From positions 124,001 through 188,000 of the forward strand of contig JAUXNX010000005.1 in assembly GCA_030682575.1 (NCBI GenBank): 64,000 bases of DNA, in the 5' to 3' direction. Positions 11,729-21,680 of this stretch are shown here, piece after piece (position 1 is the first letter of the stretch; every line of letters begins with the position of its first letter). This DNA is from Gammaproteobacteria bacterium (GTDB lineage Bacteria > Pseudomonadota > Gammaproteobacteria > Pseudomonadales > Pseudohongiellaceae). The position numbers and the translations under genes were made by a program. The notes beneath the pieces were generated by a model. It worked only from the letters and a program-made list of their open reading frames with translations. It was not told the DNA's origin and did not search any database.

Positions 11729-14119
11729 ATGAAGAAGACCTTAAGGATATTGTTCTGGTTCGGCATCTTCTGTGCCAGCGGTGCAATCATGGTTGCGGCT
11801 GCGGCCTTCCTCTACCTTTCCCCTCAGTTGCCGTCGGCTGAATCCTATCGCCATGTACAGTTGGAAACCCCACTGCGGATATTGACTGCCGATAACAGAT
11901 TGATTGACGAAATCGGCATTCGCCGCGATCCCGTGCCCTTCGAAGAGATCCCTCCGATGATGCTCAATGCAGTCATCGCCAGTGAAGACCCCAGATTCTA
12001 TTCCCATCCCGGCGTGGATATCCGGGGACTGATGCGCGGTTTTTATGGTTTTGTGCGTGGCATCAATCTGGGAGGCGGCAGCACAATCACCATGCAGCTC
12101 GCGAACAATATCTCTTTTGACAGTGACAACGTTTACGCTCGCAAACTCAAGGAAATTCCTTTCGCTCTGCGCATTCAGCGCGAGTTGACCAAAGAAGAGA
12201 TCATCACTCTCTATCTCAATCTTATTTACTTTGGCTCCGGTGCGGATGGAATCAATGCTGCTGCGCTGGCCTACTACGGCAGACCGATAGCCGAATTGGA
12301 GCTACACCAATTCGCGATGCTGACGTCAGTTCTGCCGTGCCCGTCCCCGTGCAACCCCATCGCCGATCCGGAAAGAGCAACCACTCGCCGCAATGTCGTC
12401 CTCACCAAGATGTTCGAGCAGCGGATGATCACGCGAGCCGAATATGAGCAGGCAGTCAACACCATTGACAATGCTCGCCGTCACAGTCGCAGAATCGAGG
12501 TAAATGCACCTTATGTGGCAGAAATGGTGCGCCAGGAACTCTACTCCCAGTACGGTGAAGACATCTATCGCCGGGGATTCGAGGTCACCACCAGTATCCA
12601 CAGCGACAAGCAGGCGGCCGCCAACCGGGCATTGACCAATGGTCTCGAAGAATATTACGACAAGCGCCACGGTTATCGTGGCACAGAAGGCCATGTTGCT
12701 CCCGTCGGTGACGATCCCCTGCCCTCCTGGATCGCAGCTCTTGCCGGGCGTGCGGTGGTCGGCAATCAGCATCCCGGCATTGTGAGCCAGGTCGGTGACA
12801 GGAATATCAGTGTGGTGCTTGGTGATGGCAGCAGCATCAACATCGCCTGGGAAGGACTGAGCTGGGCAGCACCTTTCATCGACCGTGGCAATGCTTGGCC
12901 CCGCCCTCAAAAGGCCAGCGATATCGTCAAGCCGGGGGACATGGTAAGAGTCAAGCAGAACTCCGAAAGTACATGGTCCCTGGGGCAAATCCCTGACCTG
13001 CAGGGGGCGCTTGTTTCCGTTTCTCCTGACAATGGCGACATACTGGCGCTGATCGGTGGCTACGATTTCGGTCTGAGTCAGGTAAATCGGGCAACGTCAC
13101 CTCGGCCACCTGGTTCCGGCTTCAAACCATTCCTGTACGGAGCGGCCCTGGAGAACGGCTATACACCCGCTTCAGTGATCAATGACGCCCCCTTTGCGCG
13201 GGGCGACTATCGCCCCCGAAATTTCGAGAACAACTTCGTTGGGCCCATTACCCTGCGCAACGCTCTGACGAATTCGCGCAACATCCCGGCGGTGCGTCTC
13301 TATGATCAGCTCGGCTCGGAAGTGGTACTGCCATTCGCCAAGCGATTCGGTTTTCGCACCGAGAACTTCCCACGCAACGACCTGACCATCGCACTGGGCA
13401 GTCAGGATGTGCAGCCTATGGAGATGGCAGTGGCATTGGCCACGGTTGCCAATGGCGGCCGCAAGGTTAACCCCACTCTCATCAAACAAATCAGGACGGT
13501 GGATGGCCTTGTACCATTGCCAGAGCAGCCGGCAGTCTGTGATGAAGGTGACTGCGAACAATTTGGCAACTTTGCTATCCCGGCAGAGCAGATTGTCGAC
13601 CCGCGAGTTGCCTACATCATGGGCAGCATGATGCGCTCGGTGATCGAAGAGGGCAGCGGCCGTCGTGTCGGCAGGGAAATCAACAGAAAGGATCTGATGG
13701 GCAAGACCGGCACCACCAATGGCCCAACCGAGTTGTGGTTTTCGGGCTTCAATCGGGACGTATCCACCAGCGTCTTCATCGGCTTCGACCAGCCCCAGGT
13801 ACTGGGCGAAAGCGAGCAGGGCGCAACAGTGCCAGTGCCGATCTGGATTGACTACATGAAGGCCGTACTGGCTGGTACCCCTGAGCGCATGATGGATAGG
13901 CCAGACGGTATCGTCGATCGCCTGGTCAACAAACAAACCGGGCGCATCGCACGCCCCGGACAGGCCAACACCATGTTTGAACTTTTCATGGATGAGAATG
14001 CGCCATCGGAAAACGACAGTCGTCAGCCGCGTACTACCAACACGAACAACACAAATAACAGCACTAACACCAACACCCGCAACTCAGACGACATTCCATC
14101 GATCGAAATTCTGTTCTAA
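11729..14119 (+). CDS. mrcA: Penicillin-binding protein 1A
   Basis: Bifunctional peptidoglycan glycosyltransferase/transpeptidase anchored in the inner membrane. After a short cytoplasmic start and one transmembrane helix (~5-30), the GT51 domain shows VIASEDPRFYSHPGVD with the catalytic Glu and GGGSTITMQLANNI. An OB-like insert precedes the transpeptidase domain with SxxK (Ser463 in PGSGFKPF), SRN (NSRNIPAVRL) and GKTGTTNG. Distal motifs WFSGFN and FIGFDQP are typical. The ATG at 11729 gives the standard MKK start; GTG 11720 and TTG 11687 are in-frame alternatives. The last ~40 residues are an Asn/Thr-rich low-complexity tail. 796 residues. The position next to pilMNOPQ matches ponA of Pseudomonas. 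Confidence 0.97.
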   Translation: MKKTLRILFWFGIFCASGAIMVAAAAFLYLSPQLPSAESYRHVQLETPLRILTADNRLIDEIGIRRDPVPFEEIPPMMLNAVIASEDPRFYSHPGVDIRGLMRGFYGFVRGINLGGGSTITMQLANNISFDSDNVYARKLKEIPFALRIQRELTKEEIITLYLNLIYFGSGADGINAAALAYYGRPIAELELHQFAMLTSVLPCPSPCNPIADPERATTRRNVVLTKMFEQRMITRAEYEQAVNTIDNARRHSRRIEVNAPYVAEMVRQELYSQYGEDIYRRGFEVTTSIHSDKQAAANRALTNGLEEYYDKRHGYRGTEGHVAPVGDDPLPSWIAALAGRAVVGNQHPGIVSQVGDRNISVVLGDGSSINIAWEGLSWAAPFIDRGNAWPRPQKASDIVKPGDMVRVKQNSESTWSLGQIPDLQGALVSVSPDNGDILALIGGYDFGLSQVNRATSPRPPGSGFKPFLYGAALENGYTPASVINDAPFARGDYRPRNFENNFVGPITLRNALTNSRNIPAVRLYDQLGSEVVLPFAKRFGFRTENFPRNDLTIALGSQDVQPMEMAVALATVANGGRKVNPTLIKQIRTVDGLVPLPEQPAVCDEGDCEQFGNFAIPAEQIVDPRVAYIMGSMMRSVIEEGSGRRVGREINRKDLMGKTGTTNGPTELWFSGFNRDVSTSVFIGFDQPQVLGESEQGATVPVPIWIDYMKAVLAGTPERMMDRPDGIVDRLVNKQTGRIARPGQANTMFELFMDENAPSENDSRQPRTTNTNNTNNSTNTNTRNSDDIPSIEILF

Positions 14120-14161
14120 TGGGGCTGGCTTGGGAGCCTGTCTTGAAATGAATAGAAGCAC

Positions 14162-14197
14162 AAAAAGGCGTCAGAACTTCGGCTCTGACGCCTTTTT
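14162..14197. terminator. Bidirectional terminator between mrcA and rpmE
   Basis: AAAAAGGCGTCAGA, short CTTCGG-containing loop, then TCTGACGCCTTTTT. The stem has A-run and T-run flanks, so it can end transcripts from both convergent genes, mrcA and rpmE. Confidence 0.9.
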
Positions 14198-14234
14198 CAT
14201 TTGCGAGACTCACACGATCGAAACGAGGACGCTT

Positions 14235-14447
14235 CTACTTCAGCGTGCGACCAGCAAAGCGCTTGTTGAAGCGATCAACACGGCCGCCAGTATCAAGAAT
14301 CTTCTGTTTTCCAGTGTAGAACGGATGGCACTCGGAACATACGTCGATGAGAATGTCCTTGCCCAGCGTGGAGCGGGTCTTGAGGACATTGCCACAGCTG
14401 CAGGTTGCTGCCATTTCCGTGTAATTGGGGTGGATATCGGGTTTCAT
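14235..14447 (-). CDS. rpmE: 50S ribosomal protein L31, zinc-binding form
   Basis: Large-subunit ribosomal protein of 70 residues. The start MKPDIHPNY at 14447 is the family start and is preceded by GAGG; upstream in-frame ATGs are ignored. Zinc-ligand cysteines are present in ATCSCGN and [14 protein letters not shown], so this is the C+ form, not the zinc-free paralogue. The C-terminal [11 protein letters not shown] is conserved. Convergent with mrcA. Confidence 0.98.
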   Translation of the reverse strand: MKPDIHPNYTEMAATCSCGNVLKTRSTLGKDILIDVCSECHPFYTGKQKILDTGGRVDRFNKRFAGRTLK

Positions 14448-14569
14448 GCCTGACCTCATCATTGGTATTTCACTGGTATCGCCACATCGATCGGTTAGAG
14501 CAAGGGATCAATGCACCACACCTCACGTATTTCCCGACACCGGACGTGCGGCCAGTGAAACGGGCGTGC

Positions 14570-14597
14570 ATTCTACCAAAGAGGAGTATGTTGGCAA
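14570..14597 (-). promoter_or_regulatory. Sigma70 promoter of rpmE
   Basis: Read on the minus strand: TTGCCA (14597-14592), 16-base spacer, TAGAAT (14575-14570). Each hexamer matches consensus at five of six bases, and it lies ~120 bases upstream of rpmE in the right orientation. Confidence 0.65.
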
Positions 14598-14655
14598 TAG
14601 CCCGCGCCAGAAATAACAGACCATGCATAAAAGCAGAAAATCGTGGAAGGCGCGC

Positions 14656-14961
14656 CTACTGCGCAGACTGTTGCTCCTGAATGAGCTTGTGATTCTTCAC
14701 CACTTCACGCATGACGCGCTCGAGGATTTCGGCAACCAGATCCTGATTGACACCATGTTTGGCGCAGACCGCTCGGATATCGGCAAGCTTTCTGCTCTCG
14801 CGCTCAGGGTCCAATGCCTGCAGGCCATGCTCTGCCTTCAATTCCCCCACACGACGCGTCAATGCAAAGCGATTCGCCAGCAGCAGCACCAGACCATGAT
14901 CTATCCGGTCAATCTGCTCTCTCACCAATAACAATTCCGCTGGAATCGGCTCGCTCGCCAT
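14656..14961 (-). CDS. Monofunctional chorismate mutase, AroQ class
   Basis: Converts chorismate to prephenate. The 101-residue all-helical product matches an AroQ/CM type II domain: LLVREQIDRIDHGLVLLLAN (helix 1, with the catalytic-site Arg), RFALTRRVGELKAEHG, then DPERESRKLADIRAVCAKHG and VAEILERVMREVVKNH. No prephenate dehydratase or other domain is attached and no signal peptide is visible, so it is likely cytoplasmic. ATG at 14961 has GGAG seven bases upstream. An isochorismate-pyruvate lyase (PchB-like) activity cannot be excluded by sequence alone. Confidence 0.85.
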   Translation of the reverse strand: MASEPIPAELLLVREQIDRIDHGLVLLLANRFALTRRVGELKAEHGLQALDPERESRKLADIRAVCAKHGVNQDLVAEILERVMREVVKNHKLIQEQQSAQ

Positions 14962-15229
14962 CTCACACTCCGTTCATTGTACGAATAAATTCTTCGGTTT
15001 TTTTGCAAAGCCCGGGCCGCTGGCGCGGTCGAGGACGCGAGTATAAACCAATTGAGCGTTTCTGTGGGCAGCGCGCGCACAACCCGTCCAGACAACCCCT
15101 GAAGTTGCGACAGCAGGGTAATCCCCTTAACATGAGTCGGCTGTTCCGGTTACTCGACCCCCCACCCTGCAGGCTGTCGTCACTTCCATGCCCAAGTCAG
15201 AATCAGCCCGCCATGATCGATCTGCCAGT

Positions 15230-17464
15230 ATGATTCTGCGCCTTGCGGTACCTTCCCCTTTGCGCAGGTTGTTCGATTATCTACCCCCTGTGGAAATGCC
15301 GTCCGCAACAGCATCTGGCCTGCAGCCAGGCATTCGTGTTGTCGTGCCGTTCGGCCCCCGCAAGCTTGTCGCCGTTCTCGTGTCCGTGGAATCCGATACG
15401 TCAGTAACGCACGACAAATTGCGTCACGTGCTGGAGATACTGGATACCGAACCACTGCTGCCTGCCCCACTTCTGACCCTCTACACATGGGCGGCACAAT
15501 ACTATCAGCATCCCCCGGGAGAGGTATTTCACAACATGCTCCCCGCCCTGCTCCGACAAGGTCGTCCGGCCAGCCACCCGGGCAGGAAGATCTGGTGCCT
15601 CAGTGCAGCGGGACAAACTCTAGAGCATAACGCTCTGGGACGGGCACCCAAACAAAAGGAAATAGTCGAGTACCTGCGCGAACATGGAGAGATGGATCGA
15701 GACATGATGACGGAGCTGGAAATCTCGCCGACAGCAATGACGACGCTGCTGAAGGCGGGCCTGATCGAGACCACAAAACGCCTGCCGCGTGCGAAGCAAG
15801 GCCCCGCTGTCAAATCAGCACGCGAGAATGCACTGCAACTCAACGATGAACAACGCACAGCAGTGAGCGCCATTCGCAAATCCCTGAGCGCCTACTCGTG
15901 CTTTCTGTTGGATGGCGTGACTGGTAGCGGCAAGACCGAAGTGTACCTGCAGGTTATTGCTGAAGTGCTGGAGCAGTCACGTCAGGCACTGGTACTGGTG
16001 CCGGAAATCAGCCTGACGCCACAAACCATCAGCCGCTTCCGCAAGCGCTTTCAGTGCCGTATCGCTGTACTGCACTCGGGGCTGACAGACGCGGAACGGC
16101 TGCATGCCTGGCTGGAGGCAAGGGACGGCATTGCCAACATCGTGATCGGTACCCGCTCAGCTCTTTTCACGCCGCTGGCGCGCCCCGGCATCATCATCAT
16201 CGACGAGGAGCACGACAACTCGTTCAAGCAGCAGGATGGTTTTCGCTACTCTGCACGCGACCTCGGCATTGTCCGAGCCCGCAACGAGAACATTGGCATC
16301 GTGCTCGGTTCTGCCACACCAAGTCTGGAGACTCTGCACAACGCTCTCAGTGGCCGCTATCACCATCTGCAATTGACAGATCGTGCAGGCGGTGCGGAAC
16401 GTCCACTGCTGCGTCTGCTGGACACCACTCATGAGGTTCTGCAAGAGGGTTTCTCCTCTACTCTACTGCAACAGATTGGAGAGCATCTGCAGCGTGGCAA
16501 TCAAGTCCTCGTATTCATCAACCGGCGCGGCTTTGCTCCAACGTTGCAATGTGCCGACTGCGGATGGGTTTCCGAATGCACCCACTGCGATGCGCGCATG
16601 ACTCTGCACAAGACCCCCGCACATCTGCGTTGCCATCATTGCGACACCCGCAGAGCGATCGACCGCCACTGCCCGCTTTGCAAATCCAAACAATTGCAGG
16701 CGCTCGGCCTGGGTACGGAGCGCAGCGAGGCATTTCTCTCGGGCATCTTCCCGAACGCAAGAGTGCTGCGCGTGGATCGCGACAGCACGCGCCGCAAGAA
16801 CGAACTCGATATTCTTCTCAATGAAGTTCACCAGGGCGCGCCTTGTATCCTTGTCGGCACCCAGATGCTGGCGAAAGGACATCACTTCCCTCGCGTGACA
16901 CTGGTCGCCGTGCTTGACGCGGATACGGGTCTCTTCAGCGCTGATTTTCGCGGACAGGAGCACACAGCACAGTTGCTGATGCAGGTCGCGGGCCGCTCGG
17001 GGCGCGCGGGACAACCGGGTGAAGTGCTGATACAAACGCGCCATGCCACACACAATACGCTGCAAACACTCATCAACCATGGTTATGGAGCATTCGCCCG
17101 AACATTGTTGATGGAGCGACACGCCGCACACATGCCCCCTTTCGCCCATCTCGCGCTGATTCGCGCTGAAGCAGAGGACTTCCGAACTCCAGAGCTGTTC
17201 CTTAACCTGGTGCGACAATGCGCCGCTCGTTTTCTCGGTGAGAGTGAAGCACCTGATGCAAGTACGGCGGTCATGTTGATGGGGCCATTGCCCGCACCAA
17301 TGGAGAAACGCGCAGGCAAGTTTCGCTCTCAATTGCTGTTGCAGTCCGCACATCGCTCGAATCTGCAACAGTTGTTGAGCAAGTTGTGCCCCGAATTGGA
17401 AGCGCTCAAGGAAAGTCGCGCTGTGCGCTGGTCCATTGATGTAGATCCACAGGATATGATCTGA
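15230..17464 (+). CDS. priA: Primosomal protein N' (replication restart helicase)
   Basis: 3'-to-5' SF2 helicase that reloads the replisome at stalled forks. MILRLAVPSPLRRLFDYLPP begins the DNA-binding domain and aligns with the usual start, so ATG 15230 is preferred to ATG 15188. The helicase core has GVTGSGKTEVYLQV (Walker A), IIIDEEHDNSFKQQ (DEEH box), GSATPSLETL, and QVAGRSGRAGQPGEVLIQTR (motif VI). Between the lobes are paired CxxC zinc sites: CADCGWVSECTHC and CHHCDTRRAIDRHCPLC. 744 residues, normal. Confidence 0.97.
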   Translation: MILRLAVPSPLRRLFDYLPPVEMPSATASGLQPGIRVVVPFGPRKLVAVLVSVESDTSVTHDKLRHVLEILDTEPLLPAPLLTLYTWAAQYYQHPPGEVFHNMLPALLRQGRPASHPGRKIWCLSAAGQTLEHNALGRAPKQKEIVEYLREHGEMDRDMMTELEISPTAMTTLLKAGLIETTKRLPRAKQGPAVKSARENALQLNDEQRTAVSAIRKSLSAYSCFLLDGVTGSGKTEVYLQVIAEVLEQSRQALVLVPEISLTPQTISRFRKRFQCRIAVLHSGLTDAERLHAWLEARDGIANIVIGTRSALFTPLARPGIIIIDEEHDNSFKQQDGFRYSARDLGIVRARNENIGIVLGSATPSLETLHNALSGRYHHLQLTDRAGGAERPLLRLLDTTHEVLQEGFSSTLLQQIGEHLQRGNQVLVFINRRGFAPTLQCADCGWVSECTHCDARMTLHKTPAHLRCHHCDTRRAIDRHCPLCKSKQLQALGLGTERSEAFLSGIFPNARVLRVDRDSTRRKNELDILLNEVHQGAPCILVGTQMLAKGHHFPRVTLVAVLDADTGLFSADFRGQEHTAQLLMQVAGRSGRAGQPGEVLIQTRHATHNTLQTLINHGYGAFARTLLMERHAAHMPPFAHLALIRAEAEDFRTPELFLNLVRQCAARFLGESEAPDASTAVMLMGPLPAPMEKRAGKFRSQLLLQSAHRSNLQQLLSKLCPELEALKESRAVRWSIDVDPQDMI

Positions 17465-17581
17465 TTCGACCACCATAATGACGTGCGGGAATAAGGCTGG
17501 TTGCGCGCCCGGTTTTTCAGGATAATGACGACGCTTCAACAAAACGGCCCCGTACTCGGAACCACGACAGCAGAGACAGAC

Positions 17582-18352
17582 ATGGCACACGATTTCGCCA
17601 AGACCAGAGCCAGGAAAGCCGCACCGGAGCAAAGCCGCACGGAACCCGCGCCGCAACCGACCAAAGGCATGCTGATTACCGGTCTTTTGACAGGGCTGGT
17701 ATTGGGTTTCTTTTCCTTCTTTCTGGTCTATCTGACGGGAATTCTGCCTCCTGTTGACTCCATACTGAGCGATGCAGCAAACCCTGCCAATCCGGATGAG
17801 TTGGCTGCAGCCCAGCAGCGGCGCACAGAGGAACTCGAGTTGGCCGCAGCACGGCTGCAACTGGAGTTCTACAAGGAGCTGCCAAACTACGAAGTCATCG
17901 TCGATAATTCTCCGCAGCCAAGATCGACATCGTCATCTGCAAACACCCTGACAGCCACCGCCACCGCCATTGCGAATATTGCGGCAAATGCCGCTGCCAA
18001 TGCTGCGGCAACGGTAATCCCCTCTGCAGAACCAACTGCAGCCGCAGACTCAGTGCCAATAGAAGATACAGCGCGACCCGTTGCTCAGGCTGACACCCCG
18101 GCACCCAGGCCCGGTGAACCGAGTTTCATGGTGCAGGCAGGTGCCTTTCAGCAGGAAGCTGCAGCCGTTGCTCAGAGTATGCGGTTGAGCGCGCTGGGGC
18201 TTGATGCACGAGTCAAGAAAGAAGCACTGTTAGGCAAGACTCTTTTTCTGGTACAGGCTGGCCCCTACTACTCCCGGGATGAACTCAATCAGGCTGAGCG
18301 ACTGCTGCGCACCAACAGCATCGATAGTATGCGGATCGGCGTCAGTCCATAA
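17582..18352 (+). CDS. ftsN: FtsN-like SPOR-domain cell division protein
   Basis: Small bitopic membrane protein. The cytoplasmic N-terminus MAHDFAKTRARKAAP is of the FtsN/SPOR type, followed by a transmembrane helix (MLITGLLTGLVLGFFSFFLV, ~30-50). A Glu/Arg/Leu helix (EELELAAARLQLEFYKELPN) precedes the motif YEVIVDN, then an Ala-rich linker and a C-terminal SPOR domain (SFMVQAGAFQQEAAAVAQSM ... LFLVQAGPYYSRDELNQAER). Start choice: the ATG at 17582 gives a family-like N-terminus; ATG 17525 and TTG 17501 are in frame. In Pseudomonas an FtsN-like gene also sits between priA and hslV, supporting the name. 256 residues. Confidence 0.85.
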   Translation: MAHDFAKTRARKAAPEQSRTEPAPQPTKGMLITGLLTGLVLGFFSFFLVYLTGILPPVDSILSDAANPANPDELAAAQQRRTEELELAAARLQLEFYKELPNYEVIVDNSPQPRSTSSSANTLTATATAIANIAANAAANAAATVIPSAEPTAAADSVPIEDTARPVAQADTPAPRPGEPSFMVQAGAFQQEAAAVAQSMRLSALGLDARVKKEALLGKTLFLVQAGPYYSRDELNQAERLLRTNSIDSMRIGVSP

Positions 18353-18472
18353 CCCGCCTGCTCCCACAAGCTTGAATTTCAACAGCAACTTCCCCATATC
18401 CCGAGAATACATACGCACGTCGGTGCGAGAACCCCTTCACGAACCGGCGCATGCACCGGCAGGAGACTCAGT

Positions 18473-19012
18473 TTGGAACAACTTCACGGCACGACCATTG
18501 TCTCGGTCAGACGCGGCAACAAAGTTGTGGTAGGCGGCGACGGACAGGTCTCCCAGGGCAATACCGTCATGAAAGGCAATGCCCGCAAGGTGCGTCGTCT
18601 CTACAAGGATCAGGTGATTGCGGGATTTGCCGGTGGCACCGCCGATGCCTTCACGCTCTTCGAGCGCTTCGAGGAACAACTCGAAAAACATCACGGCAAG
18701 CTTGTGCGCTCGGCCGTTGAACTTGCCAAACTGTGGCGCACTGATCGTATGCTGCGCCGCCTGGAAGCACTGCTGATTGTGGCTGACCGCGAAGCCTCGC
18801 TTATCATTACCGGCAACGGCGACGTGATCGAACCGGAAGAAGGCATCATGGCAATTGGCTCCGGTGGCTCATTCGCGCTGTCGGCAGCACGCGCGCTCTA
18901 TCGCCACACCGATCTCGACGCTCTCAACATCGTCAAGCACAGCCTTGGTATCGCCGCCGACATCTGTGTCTACACCAACCAGAATCACACCATCGAAGAG
19001 CTCGAGTTTTAA
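18473..19012 (+). CDS. hslV: ATP-dependent protease subunit HslV
   Basis: Proteolytic dodecamer partner of HslU. TTG start at 18473 with AGGAG eight bases upstream; no in-frame ATG fits. The N-terminus reads [14 protein letters not shown], so a six-residue propeptide must be removed to expose the catalytic N-terminal Thr7. Other hallmarks are [55 protein letters not shown] and [12 protein letters not shown]. 179 residues. Confidence 0.97.
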   Translation: MEQLHGTTIVSVRRGNKVVVGGDGQVSQGNTVMKGNARKVRRLYKDQVIAGFAGGTADAFTLFERFEEQLEKHHGKLVRSAVELAKLWRTDRMLRRLEALLIVADREASLIITGNGDVIEPEEGIMAIGSGGSFALSAARALYRHTDLDALNIVKHSLGIAADICVYTNQNHTIEELEF

Positions 19013-19041
19013 GTGACTCGCAAGCCATCAGGAATCGAATA

Positions 19042-20379
19042 ATGTCCAGCATGACACCGCGAGAAATCGCCTCCGAACTCGACAGATATATCGTGGGCCA
19101 GAGTGCCGCCAAGCGCGCTGTGGCAATAGCATTGCGCAATCGTTGGCGACGCATGCAACTGGGTGAGAACATCCGTCAGGAAATCACGCCCAAGAATATT
19201 CTCATGATCGGCCCCACCGGCGTGGGCAAAACCGAAATTGCGCGGCGCCTCGCGAAGCTTGCCAACGCGCCCTTCATCAAGGTGGAAGCCACCAAGTTCA
19301 CCGAAGTGGGTTATGTGGGTCGCGATGTCGACTCCATCATCCGCGACCTGATCGATATCGCGGTGAAGATGCTGCGCGAGGAACAGATCCGCAAAGTGCA
19401 GCACGTTGCGGAGAATGCCGCTGAAGACAGGATACTCGACGCATTGCTGCCCCCCGCACGCAGCGACGGCGAAAGTGAAAGCGCTGACAAGTCCGCCTCT
19501 GCCACGCGGCAGATTTTCCGCAAGAAATTGCGCGAAGGCGAATTGGACGACAAGGAGATCGAGATCAAGGTCGCCGATTCCGTGACTGGTGTGGAGATCA
19601 TGGCGCCGCCCGGATTGGAGGAAATGACGAGCCAGCTGAAGAGCATGTTCTCCAACATGAACGCCGGAAAGAAGAAGACCCGACGCCTTCCAATCAGAGA
19701 AGCATTCAAGCTCCTCAAGGAAGAGGAAGCCGGAAAACTGGTCAACGAAGAAGACATTCGCAATCGAGCGATTCAGGCGACAGAGCAGACCGGAATCGTC
19801 TTCATCGACGAGATCGACAAGGTGACAGTGCGCAATGACAGCGGCAACAGTGGCGTGTCCCGCGAAGGGGTACAGCGTGATCTGCTGCCACTGATTGAAG
19901 GGTCCACGGTCACGACGAAGTATGGCAGTGTGAAGACCGACCACATCCTGTTCATCGCCTCAGGTGCGTTCCATCTTTCCAAGCCCTCGGATCTGATTCC
20001 CGAATTACAGGGACGCCTGCCGATTCGCGTGGAACTGGATGCGCTCACAGCTCACGATTTCGAGCGCATTCTTTCCGAACCAAACTGTTCACTGACCGAA
20101 CAATATCAGGCGCTGCTGGGAACCGAAAATCTGCGCATCCGCTTCACACCTGATGGCATCGCGAAAATCGCCGAGACTGCATTTCAGGTCAATGAGCGCA
20201 CAGAGAATATCGGTGCGCGCCGTCTGCACACCGTGATGGAGAGACTGCTGGAAGAAGTGTCGTTCTCGGCATCCGATGTCGGCATTGGCGACGAGGAGCT
20301 GGTGATCGACGCCGCCTATGTCGACAAGCAATTGAGCGAACTGGCACGAGATGAAGACTTGAGCCGATTTATCCTTTAA
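19042..20379 (+). CDS. hslU: HslUV protease ATPase subunit HslU
   Basis: AAA+ unfoldase. N-terminal [20 protein letters not shown]; Walker [16 protein letters not shown]; the family-specific [15 protein letters not shown]; an intermediate domain (~residues 110-235) with [15 protein letters not shown]; Walker [11 protein letters not shown]; sensor 2 [15 protein letters not shown]; and the conserved C-terminal tail LSRFIL that docks into HslV. 445 residues. Follows hslV by 29 bases. Confidence 0.98.
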   Translation: MSSMTPREIASELDRYIVGQSAAKRAVAIALRNRWRRMQLGENIRQEITPKNILMIGPTGVGKTEIARRLAKLANAPFIKVEATKFTEVGYVGRDVDSIIRDLIDIAVKMLREEQIRKVQHVAENAAEDRILDALLPPARSDGESESADKSASATRQIFRKKLREGELDDKEIEIKVADSVTGVEIMAPPGLEEMTSQLKSMFSNMNAGKKKTRRLPIREAFKLLKEEEAGKLVNEEDIRNRAIQATEQTGIVFIDEIDKVTVRNDSGNSGVSREGVQRDLLPLIEGSTVTTKYGSVKTDHILFIASGAFHLSKPSDLIPELQGRLPIRVELDALTAHDFERILSEPNCSLTEQYQALLGTENLRIRFTPDGIAKIAETAFQVNERTENIGARRLHTVMERLLEEVSFSASDVGIGDEELVIDAAYVDKQLSELARDEDLSRFIL

Positions 20380-20395
20380 TAGAGTACAGAAGACC

Positions 20396-20824
20396 ATGCC
20401 AAGCTCTCCTGCAGAGATTCGCCTGCGCCGCAAGTCCGGTGTGCTGACGCTGGTATACGCGAATGGTACAAGCTATGACCTGAGTGCCGAGTTCCTGCGC
20501 GTCCATTCGCCGTCTGCCGAAGTGCGCGGGCATGGCAAGGGTCAGGGTATATTGCAGACAGGCAAGCGCAATGTCGCACTCATAGGCGTCGAGCCAGTAG
20601 GCAGTTATGCCATCAAGCTTGTGTTCGATGACCGCCATGACTCCGGGATCTACAGCTGGGACTACCTCTACCAACTGTGCACACAGTACGACACGATGTG
20701 GCAGAGTTATTTGCAAAGCCTGAAGGACGCTGGCGCCAGCCGCGACCCTGTGCCGTCCGGCCAGTCGTTGTCAGAGGCAGTGCAAGTGATTAAGATACAG
20801 CCCCTGTCGCCCCCTCAAACCTGA
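20396..20824 (+). CDS. DUF971 / GBBH-like N-terminal domain protein
   Basis: 142 residues with the DUF971 fold related to the N-terminal domain of gamma-butyrobetaine hydroxylase: IRLRRKSGVLTLVYANGTSY, LSAEFLRVHSPSAEVRGHG, VEPVGSYAIKLVFDDRHDSG and IYSWDYLYQLCTQYD. No catalytic dioxygenase domain is attached. The biochemical role is not established for the stand-alone proteins; they commonly follow hslVU in gammaproteobacteria and DUF971 occurs in proteins linked to Fe-S biology. 16 bases after hslU, so probably cotranscribed. Confidence 0.85.
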   Translation: MPSSPAEIRLRRKSGVLTLVYANGTSYDLSAEFLRVHSPSAEVRGHGKGQGILQTGKRNVALIGVEPVGSYAIKLVFDDRHDSGIYSWDYLYQLCTQYDTMWQSYLQSLKDAGASRDPVPSGQSLSEAVQVIKIQPLSPPQT

Positions 20825-20872
20825 AGCCAACTATTTTCAAGCCCCTGTTCTCAAGCCCAATCTGGAAAAACC

Positions 20873-21667
20873 ATGTCGAGTGAAAACAAGCCAGTAAGTC
20901 CTGATTCACAAGACAAGCCCCGCACGACCCACTTCGGTTATCAGCAGGTACCAGTTGAGGAAAAAGTCAGTCGCGTAGGTCAGGTGTTCCATTCCGTGGC
21001 CAGCAAGTACGACGTGATGAACGATCTCATGTCTCTTGGCACTCACCGTCTCATCAAGCGTTTCACTGTGGAGCTGAGTGGTGTGCGTGAAGGGCAACGG
21101 GTTCTTGATCTGGCGGGCGGCACAGGTGACTTCAGCATCCGCTTCTCAGCACTGGTGGGCAAGACCGGTCAGGTAGTACTCGCAGACATCAACGACTCCA
21201 TGTTGCGGGTCGGGCGTGATCGCCTCATCGACAAGGGTATTACCAGTAATGTCTCCTACACACAGCTCAATGCCGAGAAACTGCCGTTCTCTCCCGATAC
21301 ATTCGACTGTATCTGTATCGCTTACGGTTTGCGTAATGTCACTGACAAGGATGCCGCGCTGCGCTCCATGTTCGAGGTATTGAAGCCGGGCGGTCGCGCT
21401 CTGGTACTGGAGTTCTCCAAGCCGCGCAATCCTCTGGTCGGCAAGGCCTACGACGGCTACTCGGCGCTGTGGCCGATAGTCGGCAAACTGGTCACGGGCG
21501 ATGCCGACAGTTACCGCTACCTGGTGGAGTCGATTCGCATGCACCCGGATCAGGAAGCGCTCAAAGGCATGATGGAAACTGCCGGTTTCAGCGATTGCCG
21601 CTACCACGATGTCATGGGTGGCATCTGCGCCATCCATCTGGGCTTCAAACCAATGACAAGCAACTGA
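20873..21667 (+). CDS. ubiE: Ubiquinone/menaquinone biosynthesis C-methyltransferase
   Basis: SAM-dependent methyltransferase of ubiquinone synthesis. [12 protein letters not shown] is motif [19 protein letters not shown] motif II, and [20 protein letters not shown] and [20 protein letters not shown] are UbiE/COQ5 signatures; it ends [12 protein letters not shown]. 264 residues, with a ~30-residue N-terminal extension typical of gammaproteobacteria. Followed 13 bases later by ubiJ. Confidence 0.97.
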   Translation: MSSENKPVSPDSQDKPRTTHFGYQQVPVEEKVSRVGQVFHSVASKYDVMNDLMSLGTHRLIKRFTVELSGVREGQRVLDLAGGTGDFSIRFSALVGKTGQVVLADINDSMLRVGRDRLIDKGITSNVSYTQLNAEKLPFSPDTFDCICIAYGLRNVTDKDAALRSMFEVLKPGGRALVLEFSKPRNPLVGKAYDGYSALWPIVGKLVTGDADSYRYLVESIRMHPDQEALKGMMETAGFSDCRYHDVMGGICAIHLGFKPMTSN

Positions 21668-21680
21668 CAGACGACCAGAC

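Noticed and set aside
16463-17860. 465-residue frame antisense to priA
   Set aside because: It is the complement of a certain priA gene and has Cys/His/Gln-rich composition without any recognised domain.
19009-19944. 311-residue frame antisense to hslU
   Set aside because: Mirror of the conserved AAA+ gene; no ribosome site and no family motif.
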